A stretch of DNA of 64,000 nt. Origin: CADEDV01 sp048498035. Its GTDB lineage: Bacteria; Bacteroidota; Bacteroidia; Chitinophagales; Chitinophagaceae. The DNA lies in contig JBEHYT010000006.1 of the NCBI GenBank assembly GCA_048498035.1, positions 140,143 through 204,142 of the forward strand, in the 5' to 3' direction. The translations under genes and the position numbers were made by a program. Shown piece after piece: positions 34,401 to 44,032 of the stretch. The notes beneath the pieces were generated by a model. That model was not told where the DNA came from and did no database searches. It saw only the letters and a list, made by a program, of their open reading frames with translations. Position 1 is the stretch's first letter; each line of letters opens with the position of its first letter.

Positions 34401-34430
34401 TTGGAAAAAATAAAACCACAACCGAACAAC

Positions 34431-34817
34431 ATGAAAAATGCAATCAGCTGGTTTGAAATACCAGCAAGCGATCTCGAAAGAGCTACTAAATTTTACGAAA
34501 CGATTTTTAAAGTGTCACTAATTCCTGTGGATATGGAGAGTATCCGGATGCGGATGTTTCCGCTGGAAGATATGATGGGCGTAGGCGGCGCTGTGGTAGA
34601 CAGCGGTGGTTTTCATAAACCTTCTGCTACAGACGGCCCGCTGATCTATCTTAATGGCAATCCCGATCTGCAAAATATTCTTGGCAGGGTAGAAGCCGCC
34701 GGTGGAAAGATCATGGTGCCAAAAACAGAGATTACCCCTGAATATGGCTATATGGCAGTCTTTATCGATACAGAAGGAAACCGGATTGGGCTGCATAGTG
34801 TACCGGTTGAAGGATAA
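34431..34817 (+). CDS. VOC family protein (glyoxalase/bleomycin-resistance fold)
   Basis: 128 aa. Typical VOC beta-alpha-beta modules: ISWFEIPASDLERATKFYET, MFPLEDMMGVGGAVVDSG, and GYMAVFIDTEGNRIGLHS. The conserved Glu or His metal ligands are not clearly complete, so substrate or metal cannot be named. ATG 34431 is used; an upstream TTG at 34401 is possible. Last gene before a bidirectional terminator. Confidence 0.85.
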   Translation: MKNAISWFEIPASDLERATKFYETIFKVSLIPVDMESIRMRMFPLEDMMGVGGAVVDSGGFHKPSATDGPLIYLNGNPDLQNILGRVEAAGGKIMVPKTEITPEYGYMAVFIDTEGNRIGLHSVPVEG

Positions 34818-34821
34818 GCTT

Positions 34822-34858
34822 AAAAAAAAACCACCAGGATTGTGCTGGTGGTTTTTTT
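34822..34858. terminator. Bidirectional rho-independent terminator
   Basis: Stem ACCACCAG (34830-34837) / CTGGTGGT (34845-34852) flanked by A-run on the left and T-run on the right, between convergent VOC and DUF1579 genes. Confidence 0.85.
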
Positions 34859-34873
34859 ATAACGTTGGACCAA

Positions 34874-35497
34874 CTATTTTTTACGCGTAAGTTTTATTTC
34901 CATTGTTTTGAATTCTTTCCCTGTTTTCATGTCGGGTCCGTACATCGACATGATCTGTGTGTTATTGTCAACAATTTTCAGCGTTTCCCGGAAATGACAG
35001 GTTTTTCCAGGACGGGTAGGATCAGATTGTTCTCCTTGTAGTGTTAATGTTTTGGATGCGTCATCCCAGGTGCCTGAAGTATTCAGGATGCCGGTGCCCA
35101 TATTGTCGATCCAGGAGGAAACAAATTCTTTTTTTGCATTGTCATAGCCCATTGTCATTTTTCCCTGGAAGGGCATTCCCATCATATTCCCCTCATAGGT
35201 TCCTTCCTGGTATCTTCCATCAAAGATCATTTTTGTAGACATCGTAGAACTGGCCGTGATCGCGGGTGCGTCCGGTGACATCCACATGGACCCTTCTCCA
35301 TTCCAGTTGCCACACCAGTCCGCCATCATTTTTTGCATAGAACCGGGTGTTGCGTATTCCATCCACGCTTTTTGGGCCGTAGCTGAATCCACGGCCTGCC
35401 AGGCTTTAGCAGGTTTGTTGTTGGAGACTCCCTTGGTACTATTGCAGGCAGCAAAAAAAATAGCTACCAGGCAAATAGCGATGGTTGTGTGTTTCAT
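34874..35497 (-). CDS. DUF1579 lipoprotein
   Basis: 207 aa. Lipoprotein leader (LVAIFFAACNS, Cys18). The DUF1579 core runs from about residue 60: MADWCGNWNGEGSMWM, GRYQEGTYEGNMMGMPFQGK and SSWIDNMGTGI. Lipocalin-like fold with unknown ligand. It is convergent with the VOC gene and lies downstream of polA on the same strand, 93 bp away. Confidence 0.8.
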   Translation of the reverse strand: MKHTTIAICLVAIFFAACNSTKGVSNNKPAKAWQAVDSATAQKAWMEYATPGSMQKMMADWCGNWNGEGSMWMSPDAPAITASSTMSTKMIFDGRYQEGTYEGNMMGMPFQGKMTMGYDNAKKEFVSSWIDNMGTGILNTSGTWDDASKTLTLQGEQSDPTRPGKTCHFRETLKIVDNNTQIMSMYGPDMKTGKEFKTMEIKLTRKK

Positions 35498-35590
35498 ATA
35501 AAAATTTTATATGGTAAAGTAAGTCGCCCGGAGGGCCTATGCAAAAAAAATCCGGACGAAGCCGGAAATTAGGTAGACGAAAAGGAGACG

Positions 35591-38443
35591 CTAATGTGCT
35601 TCCAGCCAGTTCAGACCCTGGCCGCATTCTGCAATCACCGGCACTTTTTCCGGTAGCGGTAATGCGGATTGCATGCCTTCCAGCACCAGCGGAATAAGTT
35701 CGTTGATTTCGGTTTTTAATGCGTCAAATACCAATTCATCATGCACCTGCAACAACATTCTGCTCTGCATTTTTTCTTTTTTCATCGCCGCATGCACTTT
35801 CTGCATGGCCAGCTTGATCATATCTGCGGCAGTGCCTTGAATTGGTGAGTTGATCGCATTTCGCTCTGCAAACCCACGCACCGTAAAATTCGCAGAGTTA
35901 ATATCCCGCAGCCAACGCTTTCTGCCCATCAGTGTTTGCACATAACCATGCTCCCGCGCAAAATTGATCGTGTCGTCCATATAGCGTTGGATCCCGGGAA
36001 ACTCACGTTTATAATTATCAATGATCTGTTTGGCTTCCGTGCGGGAAATTCCCAGGTTATCCGCCAGCCCAAAAGCACCCTGGCCATAGATAATACCGAA
36101 GTTGACACTCTTCGCTTTGTACCGCATTTCCTTTGTCACCTCTTTTTCGTCTACGTTATACACGCGTGCGGCAGTGGCCGTATGGATATCAGTCCCATTG
36201 CGAAATGCCTCACACATATTTGCATCCGCACTAATGGCCGCCACAATACGTAATTCAATCTGCGAGTAGTCGGCAGACAACAATACATGTTGCTCATCCC
36301 GTGGTATAAATGCTTTCCGGATCTCCCTTCCACGATCAGTCCGTACCGGGATATTTTGCAAATTGGGATTATTGCTGGCCAGTCTGCCTGTAACAGCAAC
36401 CGCCTGACCATAAGTGGTATGTACGCGACCGGTTTTCCGGTTGATCAATTGCGGCAGCGCATCTACATAGGTTGATTTTAATTTGGTAAGTTCACGAAAT
36501 GTAAGAATGTCTTCTACAATTGGATTGCCTTTGGCCGCCAGCTTCAGCAATACATCTTCACCCGTCTGGTATTGGCCTGTTTTTGTTTTTTTGGCGGAAG
36601 GGTCCAGTTTTAGCTTTTCAAAAAGTACTTCTCCCAATTGTTTTGGCGAAGCCAGGTTAAAGCGAACCCCCGCCTGTTTGTATACTCCTTCCTCTGCTTT
36701 TTTTGCATCCAGCTCCAGTTCTTTTGAATATTGCAACAGGAAATCCGTATCAATCCTGATGCCTTCATATTCCATATCCACCAGCACTTTCACCAGCGGG
36801 TTTTCCACTTCGCCAAAAACTTTTTCAACGTCTTTTGATTTCAGCAGCGGTACAAATTTTTGTTTCAGTTGCAGGGTAATGTCGGCATCTTCCGCTGCAT
36901 AATCCGTAATCTTTTCCAATTCCACATCGCGCATGTTACCCTGGCTTTTTCCCTTCTTTCCAATCAGCTCTTCAATATGTACCGGTTCATATCCCAGAAA
37001 TTTAGCGCTTAACTGATCCATGCCGCGTTTGCCATCCGGCTCAATCACGTAGTGCGCCAGCATTGTATCAAACAGGGATCCGGCCAATTCAATGCCATAC
37101 CATTTTAATACCAGCAGGTCATATTTTAGATTCTGACCTACCCAGGTTTTCTTTTTGTCGCTAAACAAAGGTTCAAACTGCGCCAGTAATGCTTTTGTTT
37201 CTTCCTGGTTGGGGGAACAGGGAACATAATACGCTTCGCCGGGCTGAACTGAGAAACTCATGCCCACTAATTCTGCATCATTGGCATCAATACCTGTGGT
37301 TTCTGTATCAAAACAGATCTCATCCGCTTTTTTTAGATCTGCCACTAATTTTTTGATCGCTTTATCGCCGGTCACGGCATGATATGTATGCGCTGTATTG
37401 TGAATGTTTTTATCCACTATACTAAATTCACCCGGCTCTTCTTCTTTTTTTGCAGGAAGGGGTAATTCCGGTTTTTCGGGTTCTACAATGTTTCCAAAGA
37501 GATCCGTTTGTACTCCCTGCGGTATTTCTTTTTCAATCACCGTTTTGCCGCCGGCTGTGATGGCGCCAAATTCTTCACCCAACAGGCGTTTGCCGAGGGT
37601 TCTAAATTCCAGTTCGGTAAACACTTCACGAAGCTTGTCCTTGTCAATTTCTTTTACCCGGAAATCTTCTTCATGAAATTCAACCGGAACGTTGGTGATA
37701 ATTGTTGCCAGTTTTTTGGAGAGGATGGCGCTTTCTTTTCCATTCCTTACTTTTTCGCCCATGGCACCTTTGATCTTATCGGCATTTTCCAGTACTGCTT
37801 CCAGTGTATGATACTCTGCCAGCAATTTGGCCGCCGTTTTTTCACCCACGCCTGCTATGCCCGGAATGTTGTCTACTGCGTCACCCATCATGCCCAGGAT
37901 ATCAATTACCTGTGCTACATTTTTAATATTCCATTTGGCACATACTTCTGCAGGCCCAAGTATCTCGGCATCACCACCCTGGTAGCCGGGTTTGTAGATC
38001 TTTACCTGTTCAGTTACCAGTTGTCCGTAGTCTTTGTCGGGCGTTACCATATACACTTCGTACCCTGCATTGGCAGCCTGTATGCTCAATGTGCCAATCA
38101 CATCATCCGCTTCATAACCATCTACCTCCACCACCGGGATATTGAAACCCCGAATGATATTTTTGATATCGGGCAAGGCGATAATGAGATCTTCCGGAGC
38201 TTCCTGGCGGTTGGCCTTGTAAGCTTCAAAATCGGTATGCCGTTCCGTAGGCGCTTCGGTATCAAAGCAAACCGCCATATGGGTGGGCTTCTGGTTGTTG
38301 AGCAGGTCAATCAGGGTATTGGTAAAGCCAAATTGTGCGTTGGTATTCTTGCCTTTAGAGGTAAGCCGCGGATTGCGGATCAGGGCATAATAGGCGCGAA
38401 AAACAAGCGCCATCGCATCCAGAAGAAAAACTTTTTTCGCCAT
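35591..38443 (-). CDS. polA: DNA polymerase I
   Basis: 950 aa with all three domains. Residues 1-300: 5' nuclease (VFLLDAMALVFRAYYALIRN; MVTPDKDYGQLV; GDAVDNIPGIAGVGEKTA). Residues ~355-540: 3'-5' exonuclease with an intact first acidic motif (EICFDTETTGIDANDAELVG), so proofreading is probably retained. Residues ~560-950: polymerase with motif A (LSADYSQIELRIVAAI), motif B (KEMRYKAKSVNFGIIYGQGA) and motif C (LLQVHDELVFD). ATG 38443 (MAKKVFLLD) was chosen over a frame start at 38479. Functions in Okazaki fragment maturation and repair synthesis. Confidence 0.96.
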   Translation of the reverse strand: MAKKVFLLDAMALVFRAYYALIRNPRLTSKGKNTNAQFGFTNTLIDLLNNQKPTHMAVCFDTEAPTERHTDFEAYKANRQEAPEDLIIALPDIKNIIRGFNIPVVEVDGYEADDVIGTLSIQAANAGYEVYMVTPDKDYGQLVTEQVKIYKPGYQGGDAEILGPAEVCAKWNIKNVAQVIDILGMMGDAVDNIPGIAGVGEKTAAKLLAEYHTLEAVLENADKIKGAMGEKVRNGKESAILSKKLATIITNVPVEFHEEDFRVKEIDKDKLREVFTELEFRTLGKRLLGEEFGAITAGGKTVIEKEIPQGVQTDLFGNIVEPEKPELPLPAKKEEEPGEFSIVDKNIHNTAHTYHAVTGDKAIKKLVADLKKADEICFDTETTGIDANDAELVGMSFSVQPGEAYYVPCSPNQEETKALLAQFEPLFSDKKKTWVGQNLKYDLLVLKWYGIELAGSLFDTMLAHYVIEPDGKRGMDQLSAKFLGYEPVHIEELIGKKGKSQGNMRDVELEKITDYAAEDADITLQLKQKFVPLLKSKDVEKVFGEVENPLVKVLVDMEYEGIRIDTDFLLQYSKELELDAKKAEEGVYKQAGVRFNLASPKQLGEVLFEKLKLDPSAKKTKTGQYQTGEDVLLKLAAKGNPIVEDILTFRELTKLKSTYVDALPQLINRKTGRVHTTYGQAVAVTGRLASNNPNLQNIPVRTDRGREIRKAFIPRDEQHVLLSADYSQIELRIVAAISADANMCEAFRNGTDIHTATAARVYNVDEKEVTKEMRYKAKSVNFGIIYGQGAFGLADNLGISRTEAKQIIDNYKREFPGIQRYMDDTINFAREHGYVQTLMGRKRWLRDINSANFTVRGFAERNAINSPIQGTAADMIKLAMQKVHAAMKKEKMQSRMLLQVHDELVFDALKTEINELIPLVLEGMQSALPLPEKVPVIAECGQGLNWLEAH

Positions 38444-38721
38444 TCCGCTAAGGTAGCGAAGATTGGGAAACCCGCTCAAGCAACCTTACGGGTTCCCGTA
38501 ATTTATAAACTGAAATAGTTCATATTTTTAGCGAAACCAAATAGCTGCGAATCTGCTTTTTACGTTGTCTTGGGTTATTTGCCGGAGATTTTATCGAATC
38601 TCCACTATCAATTCCATGGCAATACTCAGTTGTAGTGAATAGCAGGTATGATCCCTCAAAGCTTTTTAAAACCTTATGCCTATTCAAGGGATCGCTAGGC
38701 CAACCATCAAAATCACATCTA

Positions 38722-39171
38722 ATGAAAAGAAAACTTCTTCTTTTCGCCTGGCTGTTTATTGCAGTCAATTGTAGTGTTTCTGCTTCCATTGTTGTTCCGG
38801 TAAAAACGCTTCCCCCACTGCTGGAAATCGGTTATGGAGTAAAAATCCCCGCGGATCAACTGCTAACGCTTACGCCGAAGCAATACCGGCAACTTACGGG
38901 GCACAGGCTCGGAATCACCAAATCCATTGCTTTAAGAATTGCACAGAAAAAACTTAAAAAGCAAGGGTATGGTGGCGATAAAAGCCAGGTTGCGGCGGCA
39001 CTGTTGTGTTTTTTCCTGGGAACATTAGGTATTCATCGCTTTTATCTGGGCTATACCTGGCAGGGAATTGTGCAACTCCTGACGTTAGGAGGACTTGGTA
39101 TTTGGGCGCTGATCGACTTTATTCGAATCCTGACAGGAGATCTTCAACCCAAAGACGGATCCTATAACTAA
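38722..39171 (+). CDS. TM2 domain protein with signal peptide
   Basis: 149 aa. N-terminal signal peptide (1-20, LFIAVNCSVSAS), a basic middle region (LTPKQYRQLTGHRLG; LRIAQKKLKKQ) and a C-terminal TM2 domain: AALLCFFLGTLGIHRFYLGY, with the Gly-x-His-Arg-Phe-Tyr-x-Gly signature, then GIWALIDFIRILTG. The domain is two helices joined by a short turn; function unknown. ATG 38722 was chosen over a GTG at 38635. Divergent from polA. Confidence 0.85.
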   Translation: MKRKLLLFAWLFIAVNCSVSASIVVPVKTLPPLLEIGYGVKIPADQLLTLTPKQYRQLTGHRLGITKSIALRIAQKKLKKQGYGGDKSQVAAALLCFFLGTLGIHRFYLGYTWQGIVQLLTLGGLGIWALIDFIRILTGDLQPKDGSYN

Positions 39172-39253
39172 TTCCGAATTCAGCAGCTGTTAAAATCATA
39201 AAAGCGACTGGTTTTTATCTGTTGCTTTTATGCGATGGCTATCACACAAAAAA

Positions 39254-39279
39254 CACCCCGCGGAAGAATCCGCGGGGTG
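39254..39279 (-). terminator. Rho-independent terminator of the 39313 gene
   Basis: Stem CACCCCGCGG / CCGCGGGGTG with AAGAAT loop; on the reverse strand TTTTTTGTGTG follows. Confidence 0.85.
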
Positions 39280-39312
39280 AAACTAACTAACTGCTTTGCT
39301 CGAGAACTATTT

Positions 39313-39573
39313 TTAGTTGATCGACAACTTCAGCGCCGCACTGGTTTCCTCCGGTTTTACGGCAGAAACAGCTTGCGCCGGTGTTATATCAACGGTCTTG
39401 CTTAAATATTTCGATGGATTGTCAACCAGCACCGTGCCTTTAAAGGCTACAGTATTGGCAGGAGCTATTTCCTGGGAAGCTGCCTGGTCACGATGAATAA
39501 AGTTGAGGTATAATGCAAAAAAGAGAAGGTTGAACGCAAAAAAGTTCGCGATCTTACGGACACGACGTTTCAT
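39313..39573 (-). CDS. Small membrane-anchored protein of unknown function
   Basis: 86 aa. Basic N-terminus (MKRRVRKIANFF) then a hydrophobic helix at about 11-25 (FFAFNLLFFALYLNFI) and a periplasmic tail with strand-like segments (NTVAFKGTVLVDN). It has its own terminator, which supports expression. No homology recognised. Confidence 0.6.
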   Translation of the reverse strand: MKRRVRKIANFFAFNLLFFALYLNFIHRDQAASQEIAPANTVAFKGTVLVDNPSKYLSKTVDITPAQAVSAVKPEETSAALKLSIN

Positions 39574-39728
39574 AAATATTGGATTTACGGTTTTTTAAAA
39601 TATTGGATTCTTCTGGATTCTGACACCAAGATAGATCAGGAGAAAACTAAGAGCAAACCCTAAGTTGTCTTTTTATTGAAAAAAAGCACAAATACTGAAG
39701 CGTTCGTCGTAGAACTACGATTTTACCT

Positions 39729-41768
39729 TTATTTTTTCATCTCTTCCAGCTTTTTCTGAAGCTGAAACATCTCGTCCCGTAGCCTTGCCGCTTCCATAAA
39801 GTCAAGATCGCGCGCTGCTTTTTCCATTTCCTTCCGGATCCTGCTTACGGCCTTTTCAGTCTGCGGAATCGTTTTATACTCTACCTGTTCTTCTGCCGCG
39901 ATAGGAACCAGTTCGCCATCCGGGGCAAGGGCGTGCGGATTGTTGGGATCATAGCCCTTTATATCCAGCACGGAAGTTTGTGCAAATACCTGCTCTTTGC
40001 TTTTCTTGACGGTGGTAGGCGTAATATTATGCTCAATATTGTAGGCAACCTGCTTTTCGCGCCTGCGTGTCGTTTCGTCAATAGTCTTTTGCATGCTCTC
40101 GGTCATCGTATCAGCATAAAAGATCACCAACCCATCCACATTTCGCGCAGCGCGCCCTGCCGTTTGCGTCAGTGATTTTTCATTGCGGAGAAATCCTTCC
40201 TTGTCCGCATCCAGGATGGCAACAAGCGACACTTCCGGCAAATCAAGTCCCTCGCGAAGCAGGTTTACTCCCACCAGTACATCTATTTCTCCCAACCGCA
40301 ACTGGCGCAGAATTTCCACGCGCTCCAATGTGTCTACCTCGCTGTGGATATATTTGGATTTGATATTGATCCGGTGCAGGTATTTATCCATCTCCTCGGC
40401 CATGCGCTTGGTAAGCGTAGTTACCAACACACGGTCTCCTTTTTTTACCCGCTGGTCAATCTGGTCAAGCAGGTCATCAATCTGGTTTACGCTCGGCCTG
40501 ATCTCAATCGGCGGATCCAGCAGTCCTGTAGGACGAACCACCTGTTCCACCACAACACCACCCGTTTTTTCCAACTCATAATCATCCGGCGTAGCCGAAA
40601 CGAAGATTGTTTGATTGGTAAGCGCTTCAAATTCATGAAAATTGAGCGGCCGGTTGTCCAGTGCCGAAGGAAGGCGGAAGCCATAGTCCACCAGGATCAG
40701 CTTTCGACTCCGGTCTCCGCCATACATACCACTTACCTGCGGAATTGTTTGGTGACTTTCATCCACTACCAGTAAAAAGTCTTTTGGAAAATAATCCAAC
40801 AAACAGAAAGGTCTTGTTCCGGGATTTCTGCGATCAAAAAAACGGGAGTAGTTTTCAATGCCGCTGCAATAGCCCAGTTCTTTGATCATTTCCAGGTCGT
40901 ATTCCACCCGTTCCTTTAACCGTTGTGCTTCAATAAATTTCCCGGCTGCTTTGAAATACTCTACCTGCGCTGTCATTTCATCCTGGATCTCGTAGATCAC
41001 CTGTTGCATAATGTCTTTGGGCGCTACATACAGGTTTGCCGGGAAGATGGCTGCATTCTCCAGTTTCCCGATCCGCTTTCCTGTCACCACTTCAATACTT
41101 TCAATCTCTTCTATTTCATCTCCGAAGAACGTAATGCGGTACCCATAATCCACGTACGGCAGGTTGATATCTACAGTATCTCCTTTTACGCGAAATGTGC
41201 CGCGATTAAATTCAAGCGTGGTGCGATTATACAACGAGTTGACCAGGGAATGCAAAAAGCCCTGCCGGGCGATCTTGTCTCCCTTTGCGATACGGATAAT
41301 GCCGTTTTCATAATCTGTCGGGTTACCCATACCATAAATACAACTCACGGAGGCCACCACGATAATATCACGCCGGCCACTCAGCAGGCTGGAAGTGGCC
41401 CGAAGCCGCAGTTTGTCCAGCTCATCATTAATACTGAGATCTTTTTCAATATATACATCGCTTACCGGCAGGTAGGCTTCCGGCTGGTAATAATCGTAGT
41501 AAGACACAAAATATTCCACCGCATTTTCCGGGAAAAACTGGCGAAACTCACCGTATAGCTGTGCTACCAGCGTTTTATTATGTGTTAGCACCAACACAGG
41601 CCGCTGCACGTTCTGGATCACATTGGCAATGGTAAATGTTTTACCACTGCCCGTTACACCGAGCAGGGTCTGGTATTGCTCACCGGAAAGAATACCTTCT
41701 GTTAACTGGTGAATAGCAGAAGGCTGATCACCGGCGGGTGAATAAGGACTTTGTAACTGAAATTTCAT
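39729..41768 (-). CDS. uvrB: Excinuclease ABC subunit UvrB
   Basis: 679 aa, full length. Walker A GVTGSGKTFTIANV near residues 38-51; the beta-hairpin region SYYDYYQPEAYLPVSDVYIE that inserts between strands; helicase motifs (LLVVDESHQT, VDYGFRLPSALDNRPL, GVNLLREGLDLPEVSLVAIL, QTAGRAARN); and the C-terminal UVR domain (DLDFMEAARLRDEMFQLQKK) that contacts UvrC. It loads on damaged DNA handed over by UvrA. No uvrA or uvrC is in the window. Confidence 0.97.
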   Translation of the reverse strand: MKFQLQSPYSPAGDQPSAIHQLTEGILSGEQYQTLLGVTGSGKTFTIANVIQNVQRPVLVLTHNKTLVAQLYGEFRQFFPENAVEYFVSYYDYYQPEAYLPVSDVYIEKDLSINDELDKLRLRATSSLLSGRRDIIVVASVSCIYGMGNPTDYENGIIRIAKGDKIARQGFLHSLVNSLYNRTTLEFNRGTFRVKGDTVDINLPYVDYGYRITFFGDEIEEIESIEVVTGKRIGKLENAAIFPANLYVAPKDIMQQVIYEIQDEMTAQVEYFKAAGKFIEAQRLKERVEYDLEMIKELGYCSGIENYSRFFDRRNPGTRPFCLLDYFPKDFLLVVDESHQTIPQVSGMYGGDRSRKLILVDYGFRLPSALDNRPLNFHEFEALTNQTIFVSATPDDYELEKTGGVVVEQVVRPTGLLDPPIEIRPSVNQIDDLLDQIDQRVKKGDRVLVTTLTKRMAEEMDKYLHRINIKSKYIHSEVDTLERVEILRQLRLGEIDVLVGVNLLREGLDLPEVSLVAILDADKEGFLRNEKSLTQTAGRAARNVDGLVIFYADTMTESMQKTIDETTRRREKQVAYNIEHNITPTTVKKSKEQVFAQTSVLDIKGYDPNNPHALAPDGELVPIAAEEQVEYKTIPQTEKAVSRIRKEMEKAARDLDFMEAARLRDEMFQLQKKLEEMKK

Positions 41769-41867
41769 AATGCCGTTAAAGGAGCCGCTAACGTTTTTTA
41801 CAACGTTCGCAGGCCGGGTATTGTTGACAGGAAATTGCTGTTATAGCAGGCAACAAATTTACGGCCA

Positions 41868-42320
41868 TTATTTCACCTTCCGGGAGGTATAGGCGGAATA
41901 ATCCGGGATCCAGGTATCATAATCCTGGTGCATCAGCGGCGAGGTAAAAATGAAGTCGGCCGAGGCCCGGTTACAGGCAACCGGAATATTGTAGGTGGCA
42001 GCCAGGCGCAGCAGCGCTTTTATATCCGGATCATGTGGTTGTGCTTCCATCGGGTCCCAGAAAAAGATCAGTACGTCTATCCGGCCTTCTGCGATGCCTG
42101 CGCCGATCTGCTGATCTCCTCCCAGCGGCCCGCTCAAAAACCTGGTGATGGGCTGATCCAGCGCCTCCTGCAACAGCGTACCGGTAGTACCTGTGGCGCA
42201 GAGTTGGTGCTGGGCCAGCACACCGCGGTTATACACCGCCCATTCAATCAGTTCCGCCTTTTTATGATCATGCGCCACCAGGGCAATTTGTTTGCGTGCG
42301 TTCAGTTTTCTTGTCTCCAT
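41868..42320 (-). CDS. mgsA: Methylglyoxal synthase
   Basis: 150 aa. Converts dihydroxyacetone phosphate into methylglyoxal and phosphate, a bypass that relieves sugar-phosphate stress. Signature elements: ALVAHDHKKAEL with the His and Lys of the active site, ATGTTGTLLQ, the phosphate-binding SGPLGGDQQIGAGIAEG with the catalytic Asp, and FFWDPMEAQPHDPDIKALLR. Length fits the family. It is co-oriented with yceI but separated by the yceI terminator. Confidence 0.96.
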   Translation of the reverse strand: METRKLNARKQIALVAHDHKKAELIEWAVYNRGVLAQHQLCATGTTGTLLQEALDQPITRFLSGPLGGDQQIGAGIAEGRIDVLIFFWDPMEAQPHDPDIKALLRLAATYNIPVACNRASADFIFTSPLMHQDYDTWIPDYSAYTSRKVK

Positions 42321-42339
42321 ATCCGGTGAGTTAAAAAAA

Positions 42340-42363
42340 ATGCCTTACCAAAAGGCAAGGCAT
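42340..42363 (-). terminator. Terminator of the yceI operon
   Basis: Stem ATGCCTT / AAGGCAT; on the reverse strand a run of eight T follows. Confidence 0.75.
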
Positions 42364-42385
42364 AGACTAAAGATAACTAAACTAA

Positions 42386-42931
42386 TTATTTCAGATCTGC
42401 AGCAACCGTGATTTTAGGTTGTTTGGCAACTTTTCCTCCGTCAATAGGAGCGCCGGAGATGTTGTAGTCGGCGAGGTTGATGCTGAAACTTGATTTTGCA
42501 TTCAGCATGCCGTCTTTTACAACAATGGTTGCGGGGGTAGACAAATTTTTGCTTACATCTTTGATCGTAAGATCGCCGCTTACCGTTACGTTGTACGTAC
42601 CGTCTTTGCTGAAGTTTACTTTCGACAGGTCAGTGATCTTACCCTTGAATGTAAATTTCGGGAACGCGTCAGAATTCATCCATTTATCACCATTAAAGTG
42701 ATCCTGGATCATTGCATTGCTAAATGCAAAATTTTTCACGGTGGCTTCAAAAGCTACTGCACCGCTCTTTGTGTCAATAGCGGCAATAACTGCTTTGTTT
42801 TCTGCTTTCGGAAGCGCGTCTTTTTCGGTAGTGGCATCGAAGTTAACAGTCGCAGAAGTAGTTGTTTTCTTTTGCGCTACGGCCACACCGGCAATGGCTG
42901 CAAATGCCAGGAACAGGATCGTTTTTTTCAT
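42386..42931 (-). CDS. YceI family periplasmic lipid-binding-like protein
   Basis: 181 aa with signal peptide (1-19, AAIAGVAVAQ). The YceI lipocalin-like barrel is visible as VNFDATTEKDALPKAENKAV, NFAFSNAMIQDHFNGDKWMN, FPKFTFKGKIT, SGDLTIKDVSKNLSTPATIV and FSINLADYNISG. Members bind isoprenoid-like lipids. It starts 30 bp after the stop of the TM/OB-fold gene, so both should share the promoter at 43.88 kb carrying the ATGTTTAAACAT palindrome. MarR-regulated YceI genes are common in Bacteroidota. Confidence 0.93.
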   Translation of the reverse strand: MKKTILFLAFAAIAGVAVAQKKTTTSATVNFDATTEKDALPKAENKAVIAAIDTKSGAVAFEATVKNFAFSNAMIQDHFNGDKWMNSDAFPKFTFKGKITDLSKVNFSKDGTYNVTVSGDLTIKDVSKNLSTPATIVVKDGMLNAKSSFSINLADYNISGAPIDGGKVAKQPKITVAADLK

Positions 42932-42961
42932 GTTGTTTGTGGTATTGTTTGAATGTTGAGT

Positions 42962-43855
42962 TTAAGGAGTTGTAATAATTGCTTTATTAAAATTTATAAC
43001 ACGGGATTCCAGGATGTCACTGTAGGATGAACCGCCATAATATCCTTTGAGTGTCATTGACTGTCCGGGTTTAACCTGCCTTGCGGCGGCTGCTTCCGCG
43101 GGATCAAACGAGAAAATAATATAAGAACCGGCAGGATCTGTCATTTTCAGGTTTACCGTTGAATCTGTTGGCGTTTCCACTTCGCTTACCGGGCCGCTTA
43201 CGGTTACCACCCGGCCCGTATATTTTTTATCCGCCAGGGTATCATTACTGGCAAATTCGCCCAGCATATCGCTAAGGGTTACGGTATAGGCCGACTTAAC
43301 GCTGCCCGTAGCCGCATGATCACCATTTAGTTTGTTGTTCAAAAAATTGAATCCCATCCAGGCCACTGCTGGTCCCAGCACTACCAGCAGTAACTTCAAA
43401 GTCCATTGCCGCGGCATTGCTCCAATTATGATGCCGATGGCCCCCAGGGCCGTTGCATACAGACCCATTTGAATGGTAGGTAGCAGTGATTTAACAGTTC
43501 CTACATAATCTACAACCGATTGGGTAAAGCGGAGATAGATGGTAATCAGGGCCAGGGCCATGATGGATGGAATGCAAATCAGGAGGTTCGTTTTTTTGTC
43601 GGAAATAGCCATCCAGCCTATCAACAATGCACCGACGGGGATAAGCCAGAACGCATGGTTAAAGACCGCGTATTGTGGAAAGGGATTGGCCAGGTCGAAT
43701 TTTTTTTCTGAAGCCGCAAAGAAGCCCCCTGTAGGAAAATGATAGCCAGCTACGTTGGTGCCCAGCCAGTTGAGCCAGGGCAGAAAAAAACCAGCCAACA
43801 GGAAGATGGCTGATACCAGTAATAAGACTTTACGTTGCTGTGAAACTGCGGTCAT
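42962..43855 (-). CDS. Membrane protein with C-terminal OB-fold (tRNA_anti-like)
   Basis: 297 aa. The first ~170 residues hold about five membrane helices (VLLLVSAIFLLAGFFLPWLN near 10; HAFWLIPVGALLIGWMAI; TLKLLLVVLGPAVAWMGF). Residues ~185-297 form a periplasmic OB-fold of the tRNA_anti-like type (LGEFASNDTLADKKYTGRVV; VSGPVSEVETPTDSTVNLKM; YGGSSYSDILESRVINF). Despite the name, these extracytoplasmic versions are not known to bind tRNA. Operon leader for yceI. ATG 43855 was chosen over 43897, which would lie inside the operator palindrome. Confidence 0.78.
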   Translation of the reverse strand: MTAVSQQRKVLLLVSAIFLLAGFFLPWLNWLGTNVAGYHFPTGGFFAASEKKFDLANPFPQYAVFNHAFWLIPVGALLIGWMAISDKKTNLLICIPSIMALALITIYLRFTQSVVDYVGTVKSLLPTIQMGLYATALGAIGIIIGAMPRQWTLKLLLVVLGPAVAWMGFNFLNNKLNGDHAATGSVKSAYTVTLSDMLGEFASNDTLADKKYTGRVVTVSGPVSEVETPTDSTVNLKMTDPAGSYIIFSFDPAEAAAARQVKPGQSMTLKGYYGGSSYSDILESRVINFNKAIITTP

Positions 43856-43875
43856 AGTTAATTGTTGACGCACCA

Positions 43876-43897
43876 CAAATATACAATGTTTAAACAT
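43876..43897 (-). promoter_or_regulatory. Promoter with ATGTTTAAACAT palindrome, candidate MarR operator (yceI operon)
   Basis: Perfect 12-bp palindrome at 43886-43897, directly upstream of an exact -7 box TATATTTG on the reverse strand (43883-43876). The same arrangement occurs at 57381-57400. A protein bound here would block the promoter. Confidence 0.65.
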
Positions 43898-44032
43898 CGA
43901 ATATTTATTTGGGTGCTTTTTAAGAAAATTTTCTATTTAAAAATAGGTATTTAAATCGCAAAGGCTTGTTGGTGAGTTGTTTCTGTGGGGATGTTTTTTT
44001 TCACGCCGGATTGGCAAATTGAGACTTAATGC

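Noticed and set aside
37508..38518. 336-aa forward frame inside polA
   Set aside because: Antisense shadow of DNA polymerase I; the polA reading has all family motifs.
38520..38789. 89-aa reverse frame between polA and TM2 gene
   Set aside because: Overlaps the TM2 gene on the opposite strand and has no conserved feature.
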